Source: Photorhabdus asymbiotica (GTDB lineage: Bacteria; Pseudomonadota; Gammaproteobacteria; Enterobacterales; Enterobacteriaceae). Taken from it: a stretch of 64,000 bases of DNA. Both the position numbers and the translations under genes were made by a program. Where the stretch lies: NCBI RefSeq assembly GCF_003634575.1, contig NZ_RBLJ01000003.1, positions 496,001-560,000 of the forward strand, given 5' to 3'. Positions 10,309 to 20,376 of the stretch are shown piece by piece. A model generated the notes under the pieces. The model worked only from the letters and a program-made list of their open reading frames with translations. It searched no databases and was not told the origin of the DNA. Each line of letters starts with the position of its first letter. Positions within the stretch are counted from its first letter, which is position 1.

Positions 10309-12225
10309 TCAGTAACGCCTTTGCCATTCTGCGTTAGTCAATACATCTGATAACTTACCCATGAAATTACTGTAGAAAACATCATAAGCCAAAACATTTT
10401 TGACATAATTACGGGTTTCGGAAAACGGAATACTTTCAATAAAGGCTATCGCATCTAACCGTCCACCACTGTTAGATAACCAGCGATCTACACGAGTTGG
10501 GCCCGCATTATAAGCGGCGCTGGCAAGTATCCGATTATTTCCAAAACGTTGATAGACAGACTCAAGATAAGCGGTACCAATTTCGATATTAGTCAATGGG
10601 TTTATAAGTTGGCTACTGTTTATATATCCCTGAATACCATTTTGTTTAACCGTATCTTCCGCAGTGTCCGGCATCACCTGCATCAAACCAACTGCACCGA
10701 CAGGAGAACTCACTTGCGGGTTCCAAGCGCTTTCCTGACGAGCTATCGCCATCGCATAACTCTGAGAAATCCCTTTATCTGAAGTAAAGTGGTTGAATTC
10801 CTGCCGCCACGCTAATGGAAAACGTTCTTCGAGATGATCCCACATTTTTCCGGTTATTGTCGCTTGCACACTAAGGGCAGCCCATTTCTGATCAAAAGCA
10901 TAACGTGCAAGTTGTTCTTGTTTTAATTTATCTTGGCTAGCGACCAGATAACTCCACTCAATACGGGCAAGATTATCCATTTGCCAATACATCAGTTCCC
11001 TTACCCTTCGCACTTCGGGTATTGAAGCAATCGTCGCATCTGGTTTCTTTGCTGTATTAATGATTAATGAATAACTGATATTCAATTTTTGCGCAGCAAC
11101 CATTGGATAAAAACCACGACCTTCTGTCAACTTACGCAATATTGCCTCACCTGCGCTTTTCTTACCCTGTGCCAATAAAATACTAGCGCGCCAATAACGC
11201 CACTGATCTTTATTCTGGATCTCTAACGGTAATAATTTGATCCACTGTTCCAGACCACGCTCATCTGCGTTACCCAATGCCAAACGAACGCGTCGCTCAA
11301 GTAGTGAAACAGATTGGGTATCGCGGATCACATCATCACGCCACTTTTCCTGCTCATAAGTCACATCGCCCATCAACTGCCATGCAACAATCTCTTTCAA
11401 CCTCTGGTGCTCACTTTCATTCATCTTTTGCACTTTGGCAATTGATGGAATGATCGCTCTTGCCTGATCTGGCTCTTGACGGGCAAGGCGAGAAAAAGCG
11501 GCTATGGTAGCTGCGCGTGTAAAATCAGTCGTCCCAGTATTACTAGCAAAATCTAATACGGTAGCAGGATCATCTTGCAATTTGATCAGACCATCACTGA
11601 TACGTTTGTATCCTAGTGGTAATCGCTTAGCGAGGTAGCTGACCAGAGAAGTATTCCCCGCTTTCAATGCAAGATTAATGCGCTGTAATATCAGTTCTGC
11701 TGATAAATAACCAGCCTGCTGCCAGATATCCAATAATTTATTGCAACTGGCTGGTAAAGAGTGACCATTTAACCAAATATCTTTCGCTCCCTGCCAAGCA
11801 GCCGACTTCTCACTTGTAGCCCATTTAGCAAAATAATAATTACAACGGGCCGTAATAGATTTTGGCACCGTAGAGCTGAAAGCCAGCACACCACTCCAAT
11901 CCTCACGACGGGCAAGTTCATTGATAAAACGGGATGATAGGGAACGTGCAGGTGGCAAATTAGGATAACTATCAATAAAGTCACGTATCTGTTTTGATGT
12001 CACAAGAGCGAGATCATGAGTTAATTCTCGATATTCCAGGTAAGGATAAAGCGGATAGTCTTTCAATGTTGGCATCAATCTCGCCACTTCCGCCATATCG
12101 CTAGCATCCCACGCTTGCTTAATCTGCTGATATCTTTGCCGCTGGTCATTCAGAGAATCAGCGTTTGCTGTTACAGATACAAAAACCAATCCTACAGCCA
12201 TCGCAAGGTGTTGCCATTTAGCCAT
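10309..12225 (-). CDS. slt: Soluble lytic murein transglycosylase
   Basis: Slt70 cleaves peptidoglycan glycan strands from the periplasm, leaving 1,6-anhydromuramic ends. The 638 residues comprise a signal peptide (cleavage after VTANA), a long helical superhelix (to about 470) and a C-terminal transglycosylase domain. The catalytic Glu is E498 in ARQESAWNP; GLMQVMP and AAYNAGP are the other family motifs. GAGGAG 9 bases upstream supports the ATG at 12225 over a GTG two codons earlier. Confidence 0.95.
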   Translation of the reverse strand: MAKWQHLAMAVGLVFVSVTANADSLNDQRQRYQQIKQAWDASDMAEVARLMPTLKDYPLYPYLEYRELTHDLALVTSKQIRDFIDSYPNLPPARSLSSRFINELARREDWSGVLAFSSTVPKSITARCNYYFAKWATSEKSAAWQGAKDIWLNGHSLPASCNKLLDIWQQAGYLSAELILQRINLALKAGNTSLVSYLAKRLPLGYKRISDGLIKLQDDPATVLDFASNTGTTDFTRAATIAAFSRLARQEPDQARAIIPSIAKVQKMNESEHQRLKEIVAWQLMGDVTYEQEKWRDDVIRDTQSVSLLERRVRLALGNADERGLEQWIKLLPLEIQNKDQWRYWRASILLAQGKKSAGEAILRKLTEGRGFYPMVAAQKLNISYSLIINTAKKPDATIASIPEVRRVRELMYWQMDNLARIEWSYLVASQDKLKQEQLARYAFDQKWAALSVQATITGKMWDHLEERFPLAWRQEFNHFTSDKGISQSYAMAIARQESAWNPQVSSPVGAVGLMQVMPDTAEDTVKQNGIQGYINSSQLINPLTNIEIGTAYLESVYQRFGNNRILASAAYNAGPTRVDRWLSNSGGRLDAIAFIESIPFSETRNYVKNVLAYDVFYSNFMGKLSDVLTNAEWQRRY

Positions 12226-12279
12226 TACCACAGACTCCTCCCGGAGATCAAATTGAACAGATTAATATTTGCACACATA

Positions 12280-12406
12280 TATACCCTATGGATTTCAAGA
12301 TGCATCGCGACGGCAAGGGAGCGAATCCCCGGGAGCATAGCGAACTATGTGACCGGAGTGAGTGAGTGCAGCCAACAAAGAGGCAACTTGAAAGATAACG
12401 GGTATA
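12280..12406. repeat. ERIC element 4 (subfamily B)
   Basis: A complete 127-bp copy, 55 bases upstream of slt. With element 5 and an inverted repeat it fills most of the 625-base gap between the divergent genes slt and ettA. Confidence 0.93.
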
Positions 12407-12519
12407 AACATCATAATAATGTGATTACCACTAATTACCACACTAATTTATCACATTATAAAATATTTAACCGAATATCCAATAAAGGTAAGTTTTTTAT
12501 CTAAATAAATTAATCATGC

Positions 12520-12577
12520 TTAATAAACTCAGCCCTGAGTCATGTTATTCCAGCAATCGGGTTATAGAGTTTATTAA
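12520..12577. repeat. 11-bp inverted repeat spanning 58 bases
   Basis: TTAATAAACTC at 12520-12530 is perfectly complementary to GAGTTTATTAA at 12567-12577, with 36 bases between. It lies between two ERIC copies and is not ERIC sequence. No function is assigned. Confidence 0.6.
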
Positions 12578-12636
12578 CTTAAATCGGGTAAACTACGACA
12601 AATCATGTTCAGATGAGCATAAATAACCTAACTTGA

Positions 12637-12763
12637 TATACCCTATGGATTTCAAGATGCATCGCGACGGCAAGGGAGCGAATCCCCGGGAGCATAGATA
12701 ACTATGTGACCGGGGTGAGTGAGTGCAGCCAACAAAGAGGCAACTTGAGAGATAACGGGTATA
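12637..12763. repeat. ERIC element 5 (subfamily B)
   Basis: A complete 127-bp copy, 230 bases downstream of element 4 in the same orientation. It ends 87 bases before the ettA start. Confidence 0.93.
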
Positions 12764-12850
12764 TAATCAAATACCAATACGTCCTGTCCATGCGACTTAC
12801 TTCGCAAAGCAGGCATTATAACAATCAGAGATAGCGAGGCTCATAGCAAC

Positions 12851-14518
12851 GTGGCTCAATATGTTTACTCTATGCATCGGGTCGGTAAAATTGTTCCCCC
12901 GAAACGTCATATTCTGAAAAATATCTCCCTGAGTTTCTTCCCGGGAGCAAAAATTGGTGTCCTTGGTCTCAACGGTGCAGGTAAATCCACCTTATTGCGT
13001 ATTATGGCCGGTATTGACAAAGACATCGAAGGGGAAGCCCGCCCTCAGCCGGGAATTAAAATTGGTTATCTACCACAGGAGCCAAAATTAAACCTTGAGC
13101 ACACAGTGCGCGAAGCGGTGGAAGAAGCGGTCAGTGAGGTGAAACATGCACTAACACGTTTGGATGAAGTCTACGCAGCCTATGCCGACCCTGATGCTGA
13201 TTTTGATAAACTGGCTAAAGAACAAGGTGAACTGGAAGCGATTATTCAGTCACACGATGGCCATAACCTTGATAATCAGCTTGAACGTGCAGCTGATGCA
13301 TTACGTCTGCCACCATGGGATGCAAAAATTGAGCATCTATCCGGAGGTGAACGCCGCCGCGTAGCAATCTGCCGTTTACTGCTAGAAAAACCAGATATGC
13401 TGCTGCTGGACGAGCCAACTAACCACCTCGATGCCGAATCTGTCGCTTGGCTGGAACGTTTCCTGCATGATTATGAAGGCACTGTTGTTGCCATTACCCA
13501 CGACCGTTACTTCCTTGATAACGTTGCCGGCTGGATTCTGGAACTTGACCGTGGTGAAGGTATCCCATGGGAAGGTAACTACTCTTCATGGCTGGAACAA
13601 AAAGATGCTCGCCTAGCTCAGGAAGCATCAACAGAAGCTGCCCGCCGTAAATCTATCGAGAAAGAATTAGAATGGGTTCGCCAAAATCCAAAAGGCCGTC
13701 AAGCGAAAGGTAAAGCACGTTTGGCCCGTTTTGAAGAATTAAATAGCGTTGAATATCAGAAACGTAACGAAACCAGCGAACTGTTTATCCCACCTGGATC
13801 ACGCTTGGGTGACAAAGTTCTGGAAGTAGAAAATTTGACTAAATCCTATGGCGACCGGGTTCTTATCGATAATCTGAGCTTTTCCCTACCCAAAGGAGCT
13901 ATTGTCGGGATTATTGGGCCTAACGGTGCCGGTAAATCCACCCTGTTCCGTATGCTTTCTAACCAAGAACAACCTGATTCCGGCACTATCACGTTAGGAG
14001 AAACTGTCAAACTGGCTTCTGTCGATCAATTCCGTGACAATATGGATGATAAGAAAACCGTCTGGGAAGAGATTTCCGGCGGTCAAGACATCATGCGTAT
14101 TGGTAACTTTGAACTCCCAAGTCGCGCTTATGTTGGTCGTTTCAACTTCAAAGGTGTTGATCAGGGTAAACGTGTCGGTGAACTGTCTGGCGGTGAAAGA
14201 GGCCGTCTGCATTTGGCTAAGCTACTGCAAGTTGGCGGTAATATGCTGCTGCTCGACGAACCAACCAACGATCTGGACATTGAAACTTTGCGCGCACTAG
14301 AAAACGCCCTGCTAGAATTCCCAGGTTGTGCAATGGTTATCTCCCATGACCGCTGGTTCCTTGACCGTATCGCAACTCACATCATTGATTACCAAGATGA
14401 AGGTAAAGTGACTTTCTTTGAAGGCAACTTCAGTGAATACGAAGATTATAAGAAGCGGACTCTGGGAGCAGAAGCGCTAGAGCCGCATCGCATTAAATAC
14501 AAAAAAATTAGTAAATAA
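12851..14518 (+). CDS. ettA: Energy-dependent translational throttle A (ABC-F)
   Basis: EttA binds the ribosomal E site and gates entry into elongation according to the ATP/ADP ratio. The 555 residues equal the E. coli length. There are two ATPase domains without membrane segments: Walker A GLNGAGKS (39-46) and later GPNGAGKS, signatures LSGGERRR and LSGGERGR, and Walker B LLLDEPTNHLD and LLLDEPTNDLD. The charged linker KGRQAKGKARLARFEEL lies between them. The start codon is GTG, supported by the conserved N-terminus MAQYVYSMHRVGK. Confidence 0.96.
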   Translation: MAQYVYSMHRVGKIVPPKRHILKNISLSFFPGAKIGVLGLNGAGKSTLLRIMAGIDKDIEGEARPQPGIKIGYLPQEPKLNLEHTVREAVEEAVSEVKHALTRLDEVYAAYADPDADFDKLAKEQGELEAIIQSHDGHNLDNQLERAADALRLPPWDAKIEHLSGGERRRVAICRLLLEKPDMLLLDEPTNHLDAESVAWLERFLHDYEGTVVAITHDRYFLDNVAGWILELDRGEGIPWEGNYSSWLEQKDARLAQEASTEAARRKSIEKELEWVRQNPKGRQAKGKARLARFEELNSVEYQKRNETSELFIPPGSRLGDKVLEVENLTKSYGDRVLIDNLSFSLPKGAIVGIIGPNGAGKSTLFRMLSNQEQPDSGTITLGETVKLASVDQFRDNMDDKKTVWEEISGGQDIMRIGNFELPSRAYVGRFNFKGVDQGKRVGELSGGERGRLHLAKLLQVGGNMLLLDEPTNDLDIETLRALENALLEFPGCAMVISHDRWFLDRIATHIIDYQDEGKVTFFEGNFSEYEDYKKRTLGAEALEPHRIKYKKISK

Positions 14519-14526
14519 TCATATTA

Positions 14527-14552
14527 AAAACGGCCTGACAACAGGCCGTTTT
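14527..14552. terminator. Bidirectional terminator after ettA
   Basis: CGGCCTG (14531-14537) pairs with CAGGCCG (14542-14548), flanked by AAAA and TTTT. It therefore works for ettA and for the convergent ABC ATPase gene. Confidence 0.88.
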
Positions 14553-14555
14553 CCT

Positions 14556-15302
14556 CTAATTATCCTCATATAAGCTCATAGTTTTATTCATGATGCTATA
14601 TGTAAAATGCGTATCATGGATAATTTTCCCTTCTTTCAAAGTAATAATACGATCTGCATGCTTAATAAGCCTATTATCCTGCGAAGCTACAACAACAGTT
14701 CCCCTTTGATGACGGGCAATAAAGCTTAAGATATCAATGGCTGTTTGGCAGTCATATTTATCAAGATAACAAGTTGGCTCGTCAGTAAACAAATACCGGG
14801 GACTATTCACAATTGCTCTGGCTATTGCTACCCGTTGTCTTTCACTATCACGCAATTCCTTGGGATATACATCTTTCTTATGTTTCAGACCAACAATATT
14901 GAGTGCCTTAGTTGCTTTGGCTATCGACTCCTGACAAGAGGTCATGATTCCACAGGATAAGGACAATAGCAAATTATCCAAGACCGTGAGTTCATTAGAT
15001 AAATTAATTCTTTGAAAAATAAAACCACAATTTATCGAATGAAATCTATCTAATTCACAGTTATTCAGTTTACCCAACTCATGCTCAGCAATTAATATTT
15101 TTCCTCTGTCGAGATGCAACAACCCAGAAATCATTGCCAGCAAAGTACTTTTTCCTGAACCGAGATCCCCAGTAATCAAAGTAAATTCACCTGGAAAAAT
15201 AGAAAGAGTGATGTCTGAAATCATTTTCTGGTTAGTTTTACTGTTAGAAAAACCATATGAAATATCAATGGCTTCAATCGTAGCGATTTGATTCAAATTC
15301 AT
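14556..15302 (-). CDS. Orphan ABC-transporter-like ATPase with degenerate motifs
   Basis: The 248 residues resemble the MacB/LolD class of ATPases. Walker A GDLGSGKST (45-53), the Q-loop (GFIFQ, Q97) and Walker B YLFTDEPT (170-177) are intact. The signature is KELRDSERQRVA where LSGGQ is normal, and the H-loop reads VVVASQDN, with Gln where the catalytic His is expected. No permease gene is adjacent; a 670-base AT-rich gap lies upstream. Such an enzyme may bind ATP but hydrolyse poorly, or may be on the way to loss. It sits between ettA and nadR, which are neighbours in E. coli. Confidence 0.75.
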   Translation of the reverse strand: MNLNQIATIEAIDISYGFSNSKTNQKMISDITLSIFPGEFTLITGDLGSGKSTLLAMISGLLHLDRGKILIAEHELGKLNNCELDRFHSINCGFIFQRINLSNELTVLDNLLLSLSCGIMTSCQESIAKATKALNIVGLKHKKDVYPKELRDSERQRVAIARAIVNSPRYLFTDEPTCYLDKYDCQTAIDILSFIARHQRGTVVVASQDNRLIKHADRIITLKEGKIIHDTHFTYSIMNKTMSLYEDN

Positions 15303-15970
15303 TATCTCAGCATATATAGTGTAAGAAATCTGGCATTATCAGTAACACTTACAGCCAGAACAATCCGTAAAAATACAGATATTCATCATTATAAGATTAC
15401 ACAAACGAGGGAAAATCATATAAGAAATATCTTAATTAAAAGTATATCAATATTTCTACCAGTGACTATTTCAAATGGCTACCTGTATGCTAAAATCAAA
15501 ATTTTACTAAACAAGATCAACCCTTTCCTATCAGCCATTCATTAACGGAAGACCATTATTTGGTTAGTTCAAATACAAAAATAACATCAGATAAATAATT
15601 TTTTATAGATAAAAACACCCTAATATCATAACAACAGGTTAAGGTTAATATTTAATTTTCATAATAACAATGGAGCACGAAACATTAAAATATTTAATAC
15701 AAAAATCAACCTTATCTTATTTTCCAATAAATCATAAAGAGAAAAATTTTATTTATAAATCAACAGGGAAGTATTTAATTATTAATTTTGTTTTTATTCA
15801 AGGAATAAATAATCAATAGAAGTATCAAAAATATTAATGGCCATTATATATTTTATTACTTATAGAAATAAAAATATCCAACCACAATTCACATCGTAGT
15901 TAGATATATATCGAATATATTTATTAATTTATCATATAAAATATTATATATGAATCTAATTATAAACGAT
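15303..15970. other. AT-rich gap, no gene seen
   Basis: About 670 very AT-rich bases between nadR and the ABC ATPase gene. No reading frame with recognisable content and no ERIC is seen. It may be the remains of deleted transporter genes, but nothing readable supports that. Confidence 0.5.
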
Positions 15971-17224
15971 TCAACTGATATTACGTTTAGGGTTAGGGTT
16001 AGCCGCTAAAAGTTGCTGAATCAGTTCAATACAACGCAAAAAACGTTGCTCATAATCCGGTGAATCCACATTAACATACTCAATATTATTATTTTTTAGC
16101 ATATACTCCAGCAATTGCTGGAACTCTTTACGATCCTGATCGCTACCAAGACTACGCAGACCATCAGCGATCCAAGGTGTATTATTTTCTAGTAGAATGA
16201 CCAGATCAAATCGGTATTCATCAATCAATGCCTGAACAAATGGGTGTTCACGTCCTTCATATCGCTTACAGAACGCTTGGGTAGTCACAAAATCAGTATC
16301 CACAAATGTAACTTTATTCGCATATTTTATTGCAAAATCAATATACTGTGCCTGCCCTAATGCAATCTTATCATAGTCTGAATATTGCAACGCCATCTCA
16401 TCACCACCCAGATGAGAGAAAACATAATCACGACCATATTCCCAAGCACTAGTCGTATTAAAAATATTTGCTAATTTGTTAACCAACGTGGATTTACCAC
16501 TGGATTCTCCACCAAGAATAGCGACAGTACGAACAAAGAAAGGTTTTACTTCCGTAGGAATATATTCCCAATGACGGAATGGATCTTGACGAATCTGTCG
16601 ACCGCTGATCTTCATAAAGGATCGCTGTGGATCGATAAGGACAGTCTCAATTCCCAATTGTTCTTTATATCGCGAAGCATCCTGAGTTTCACTGGAATAA
16701 ATATAACTTGGATTAATCCCCTTATTCGACATAAAGGCTTTCATGCCCTTGCTCCACACATCCCAACCATGCGGATATGGCTCAATTCCCTGTTCATCAA
16801 AAGAATGAATATGAATATTTTTCTGATACTTAAATGTCTGAAGCAACCAGCGCAGACGATCACTGACTGTCGGTTGCTGAGACATGGAACTGTTCACAAA
16901 CAGCTCTCTATCTCTCGGTTCATCATGGCAAAGGATGACATGTAGCTCATCGACCTGACTATAAGCCCGTTGAATCAGATAAATATGCCCGGTATGCAAT
17001 GGATAGAACTTGCCGAATATGACTCCAACGGTCTTATTCTGCACAGGATATTGCAATCCCAGATAGTTGTGGAGAGAAGCCAATTTTTGGGCACTGGGAC
17101 TTTTGATCTTATTATTAATTAACTGGCTGAGATAACCTTTGGTCATACCACTTACATCAGCAACTTGCTGCAACGTACAACCCGTTTGTTTAATCGCTTG
17201 TTTAAGGTAGTCAAATTGACCCAT
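15971..17224 (-). CDS. nadR: Trifunctional NAD regulator NadR
   Basis: NadR represses NAD genes, adenylates NMN and phosphorylates nicotinamide riboside. The 417 residues show an N-terminal helix-turn-helix (about 5-55, TLQQVADVSGMTKGYLSQLI), an NMN adenylyltransferase domain with GKFYPLHTGH (71-80), and a ribosylnicotinamide kinase with P-loop GGESSGKST (238-246). It starts 12 bases after radA, giving a serB-radA-nadR operon as in E. coli. Confidence 0.95.
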   Translation of the reverse strand: MGQFDYLKQAIKQTGCTLQQVADVSGMTKGYLSQLINNKIKSPSAQKLASLHNYLGLQYPVQNKTVGVIFGKFYPLHTGHIYLIQRAYSQVDELHVILCHDEPRDRELFVNSSMSQQPTVSDRLRWLLQTFKYQKNIHIHSFDEQGIEPYPHGWDVWSKGMKAFMSNKGINPSYIYSSETQDASRYKEQLGIETVLIDPQRSFMKISGRQIRQDPFRHWEYIPTEVKPFFVRTVAILGGESSGKSTLVNKLANIFNTTSAWEYGRDYVFSHLGGDEMALQYSDYDKIALGQAQYIDFAIKYANKVTFVDTDFVTTQAFCKRYEGREHPFVQALIDEYRFDLVILLENNTPWIADGLRSLGSDQDRKEFQQLLEYMLKNNNIEYVNVDSPDYEQRFLRCIELIQQLLAANPNPKRNIS

Positions 17225-17236
17225 ATCTCCCCCCGT

Positions 17237-18619
17237 TCAATCAAGATCGTCCATAACAGATAAAGCATCTGCCAGCTTTTTCACACCGAACACTTTCATC
17301 CCCGGCAACTCTTTTTTCGGCATATTGGCATAAGGGACTATCGCCCGTTTAAAACCATGTTTAGCCGCTTCTGATATTCGCTCCTGACCACTGGGTACAG
17401 GACGGATTTCACCAGCCAGCCCCACCTCACCAAATACAACCAAATCACGGGGCAAAGGCCGATCCCGAAAACTGGAGACTAAAGAGAGAAGTAAAGCGAG
17501 GTCTGCACTGGTTTCCGCTACCTTAACCCCACCAACCACATTGACAAACACATCCTGATCAGACATTTGCAAACCACCATGACGATGAAGAACCGCCAAC
17601 AAGATAGCCAATCGGTTTTGTTCCAAACCAACAGCCACCCGCCGCGGATTCGTCATCATCGAATGATCCACCAGCGCTTGAATTTCCACCAACAGAGGAC
17701 GGGTACCTTCCCATACCACCATGACAGAACTGCCAGCTGTCACTTCATCACCACGACTAAGGAAAATCGCTGACGGATTACTCACTTCGCGCAACCCCTG
17801 CTCTGTCATAGCGAACACGCCAAGCTCATTGACAGCACCAAACCGGTTTTTATGGCTGCGTAGAGTACGGAAACGGGAATCAGCTTCACCATCAAGCATC
17901 ACTGAACAGTCAATACAATGCTCCAACACTTTTGGGCCGGCCAGTGAACCATCTTTGGTTACATGACCCACCATAATGATGGCAATACTACGGGTTTTAG
18001 CGAACCGAGTAAGATAAGCGGCGGTTTCCCTGACCTGAGCGACACTTCCAGGAGAAGACTGAATATCCGCCATATGCATCACTTGAATGGAGTCAATTAC
18101 CATCAGTTTTGGCTGCTCCTGCTCTGCAATCAGGCAGATCTGCTCAATGCTCGTTTCTGACAGCATATTCAGATTATCAACCGGCAATCCCAACCGGTAA
18201 GCACGCATCGCAACCTGTTGTAACGACTCTTCTCCCGTGACATATAACGTTTTCATCTGCACGGACAGTTGACACATTGTCTGCAACAGTAAGGTACTTT
18301 TTCCAGCGCCCGGGTTACCACCAATCAGAATGGCACTACCGGGCACAACACCACCACCCAGAACCCGGTCAAATTCTTTGAATCCAGTGGAAAAACGCGG
18401 AAGTTCTTCCAGACTAATCTCTGATAATTTTTGAACCCTGCTGACCCCCGCATCTCCCGCATAACCACTGAATCTGTCACTACGAGAGGAAGGTACGGCG
18501 GCTAAACGCACCTCAGTAATGGTATTCCAAGCATGGCATGCACTACATTGTCCCTGCCAACGCGGATAATCCGCCCCACACTCATTACAGACAAATGCTC
18601 GTTTTGCTGCTTTCGCCAC
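17237..18619 (-). CDS. radA: DNA repair protein RadA (Sms)
   Basis: RadA helps branch migration of recombination intermediates. The 460 residues show a C4 zinc finger (C11, C14, C25, C28), a RecA-like ATPase with Walker A GGNPGAGKST (100-109), the RadA-specific KNRFG motif (SHKNRFGAVNELG), and a C-terminal Lon-protease-like domain. It follows serB by 24 bases. Confidence 0.96.
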   Translation of the reverse strand: MAKAAKRAFVCNECGADYPRWQGQCSACHAWNTITEVRLAAVPSSRSDRFSGYAGDAGVSRVQKLSEISLEELPRFSTGFKEFDRVLGGGVVPGSAILIGGNPGAGKSTLLLQTMCQLSVQMKTLYVTGEESLQQVAMRAYRLGLPVDNLNMLSETSIEQICLIAEQEQPKLMVIDSIQVMHMADIQSSPGSVAQVRETAAYLTRFAKTRSIAIIMVGHVTKDGSLAGPKVLEHCIDCSVMLDGEADSRFRTLRSHKNRFGAVNELGVFAMTEQGLREVSNPSAIFLSRGDEVTAGSSVMVVWEGTRPLLVEIQALVDHSMMTNPRRVAVGLEQNRLAILLAVLHRHGGLQMSDQDVFVNVVGGVKVAETSADLALLLSLVSSFRDRPLPRDLVVFGEVGLAGEIRPVPSGQERISEAAKHGFKRAIVPYANMPKKELPGMKVFGVKKLADALSVMDDLD

Positions 18620-18643
18620 TCTGTACTCCCTAAAACAACTTCA

Positions 18644-19621
18644 TTAACGTTCTTCGTGTTTAAGACCACCACTTAACACACACAATACCCCCATCAGATC
18701 AGCATGGCGGATTGTCACCTTCGACTGAGCATAAACCTTCGGTTTAGCATGATAAGCAATACCCAGCCCTGCTTTACGGATCATTTTCAAATCATTGGCA
18801 CCATCACCAATAGCTACGGTTTGTTCCAACGGGATATCCAGTTTTTTAGCCAATCTTACCAATGTGGCAGCCTTATATTTGGCATCAACAATTGGTCCTT
18901 TAACCTTACCTGTCAACTTGCTATTTTTTACTTCTAACTGATTTGCTACCGCAGCAACCAAACGTAAATTCTGGCGCAGGTGATCCGCAAAGTAGGTGAA
19001 TCCCCCCGACGCAATTGCCACATGCCAATCAAAGGATTGCAACTTACGCACCAGGCTGGTCAACCCTGGCATAAGTGGTAAATCTTCTACAACCTGTCGC
19101 AGAATATCAGCATCAGCCCCTGCAAGCTGAGAAACGCGCTCTCGCAAACTCTCAGAAAAATCCAACTCCCCTTGCATTGCCCGCTCAGTAATTTCGGCTA
19201 CCTTGTCACCTACACCGGCCAAACGGGCAATTTCATCAATACACTCAATTTGAATTGCCGTTGAATCCATATCCATTACCAGCAAACCTGGTGAACGCAA
19301 CCGTGGGATCTGCCCCAAAGGAACAACATCCAACCGACACTCATCAGCAAGCTTTTTAATACGCGGTGTCAGACTACCAGCAATACGCACTACCTGATAA
19401 TCATCAATACGCCATGAAGAAACAATAACAATTGCCGCCCCAAGCCGATGCTGAAAGTTACTGATACGTTGTTTATCCAAACCACGGCCATATATCAGCC
19501 AACCACTGTCACCAGCCCGATAATCCAATGGCATGACTTCTTCACCACTCAATGAAAGTGGTAATCCCGGCCACTTATGGACCTCTTCCGGCAAATAACG
19601 ATAAGCCAGGTTATTAGACAT
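18644..19621 (-). CDS. serB: Phosphoserine phosphatase
   Basis: SerB makes serine from phosphoserine. The 325 residues have an N-terminal regulatory region (to about 105) and a HAD domain. The catalytic DMDST (117-121) has nucleophile D117 and acid D119. IASGGFT carries the second motif, and the acidic motif is GDGANDLKMI. GGAG stands upstream of the ATG at 19621. First gene of the serB-radA-nadR run, divergent from ytjB. Confidence 0.96.
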   Translation of the reverse strand: MSNNLAYRYLPEEVHKWPGLPLSLSGEEVMPLDYRAGDSGWLIYGRGLDKQRISNFQHRLGAAIVIVSSWRIDDYQVVRIAGSLTPRIKKLADECRLDVVPLGQIPRLRSPGLLVMDMDSTAIQIECIDEIARLAGVGDKVAEITERAMQGELDFSESLRERVSQLAGADADILRQVVEDLPLMPGLTSLVRKLQSFDWHVAIASGGFTYFADHLRQNLRLVAAVANQLEVKNSKLTGKVKGPIVDAKYKAATLVRLAKKLDIPLEQTVAIGDGANDLKMIRKAGLGIAYHAKPKVYAQSKVTIRHADLMGVLCVLSGGLKHEER

Positions 19622-19737
19622 GAATCCCTACTCCTGTAATCCCATATGACTCTGGCAGCAAAAAATTGCATTTCAAACTATCCTCTCTGTATCGCATCTG
19701 GCAACATTGAGCTAACCAAAGCTTGGAAGGGATAACT

Positions 19738-20376
19738 ATGACCAAAGCTAAATTAAAATTTCGACTGCATAAAACAGCTATTATATTGATTTGTATTGCT
19801 TTATTAGTGCTTCTCATGCAGGGCGTTTCTTATTTTAGCCGCTCTCACCAACAAGCCCAGATAGATCAGTTTGAGGAATTGGCAAAAACCCTGGCAAAAC
19901 AAGTCGCATTCAGCTTATCCGATTATATGGAGAGTGGCAGCAAAGATCTTAATAATGAGCAGATACTCGCTAATTTGAATTACCTAACCAAAAATAGCCG
20001 CATACTCGATGCGAGTGTTTACCTTCAAAATGGCACACAAGTTGCCCATAGTGGAGAGAATGTATCAGTACGCGATCGTTTATCGTTAGATGGCAAAAAA
20101 GCAGGCAGCTATTTTAACCACCAAATCGTCGTTCCCATTCCAGGAAAAGATGAGCCAAAAGGTTTTTTGCGTTTGACACTAGATACACACAAACTGGCAA
20201 CAGAGTCCAAACAGGTAGACAACACAACTAACCTGCTCAGGATTATGATTCTCTTGGCTTTAGCAATTGGCTTTATTCTGGCGCATAATCTGTTGCAATT
20301 GGCACCAAGCCGCTGGCAGCAATCACCTTATTTGCTGACAGCCAACAGTAAATCAAGTGAAAAGGAAGAAGAGTAA
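19738..20376 (+). CDS. ytjB: YtjB/Smp family membrane protein
   Basis: The protein has 212 residues starting MTKAKLKFRLHKTA; AAGGGA lies 6 bases before the ATG. There is an N-terminal membrane anchor (about 13-32), a periplasmic domain (to about 165) with RDRLSLDGKKAGSYF, and a second membrane segment (about 168-185) after LATESKQVDNTTNLLRI. This is the topology of E. coli YtjB (SMP-24), of unknown function, which is also divergent from serB. Confidence 0.92.
   Translation: MTKAKLKFRLHKTAIILICIALLVLLMQGVSYFSRSHQQAQIDQFEELAKTLAKQVAFSLSDYMESGSKDLNNEQILANLNYLTKNSRILDASVYLQNGTQVAHSGENVSVRDRLSLDGKKAGSYFNHQIVVPIPGKDEPKGFLRLTLDTHKLATESKQVDNTTNLLRIMILLALAIGFILAHNLLQLAPSRWQQSPYLLTANSKSSEKEEE

Noticed and set aside
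12115..12504. 129-codon plus-strand frame over the slt start and ERIC element 4
   Set aside because: Half is antisense to slt and half is ERIC sequence.
15984..16001. Telomere-like GGTTAGGGTTAG repeat
   Set aside because: It lies inside the nadR C-terminal codons for NPNPK and occurs only twice, so it is chance.
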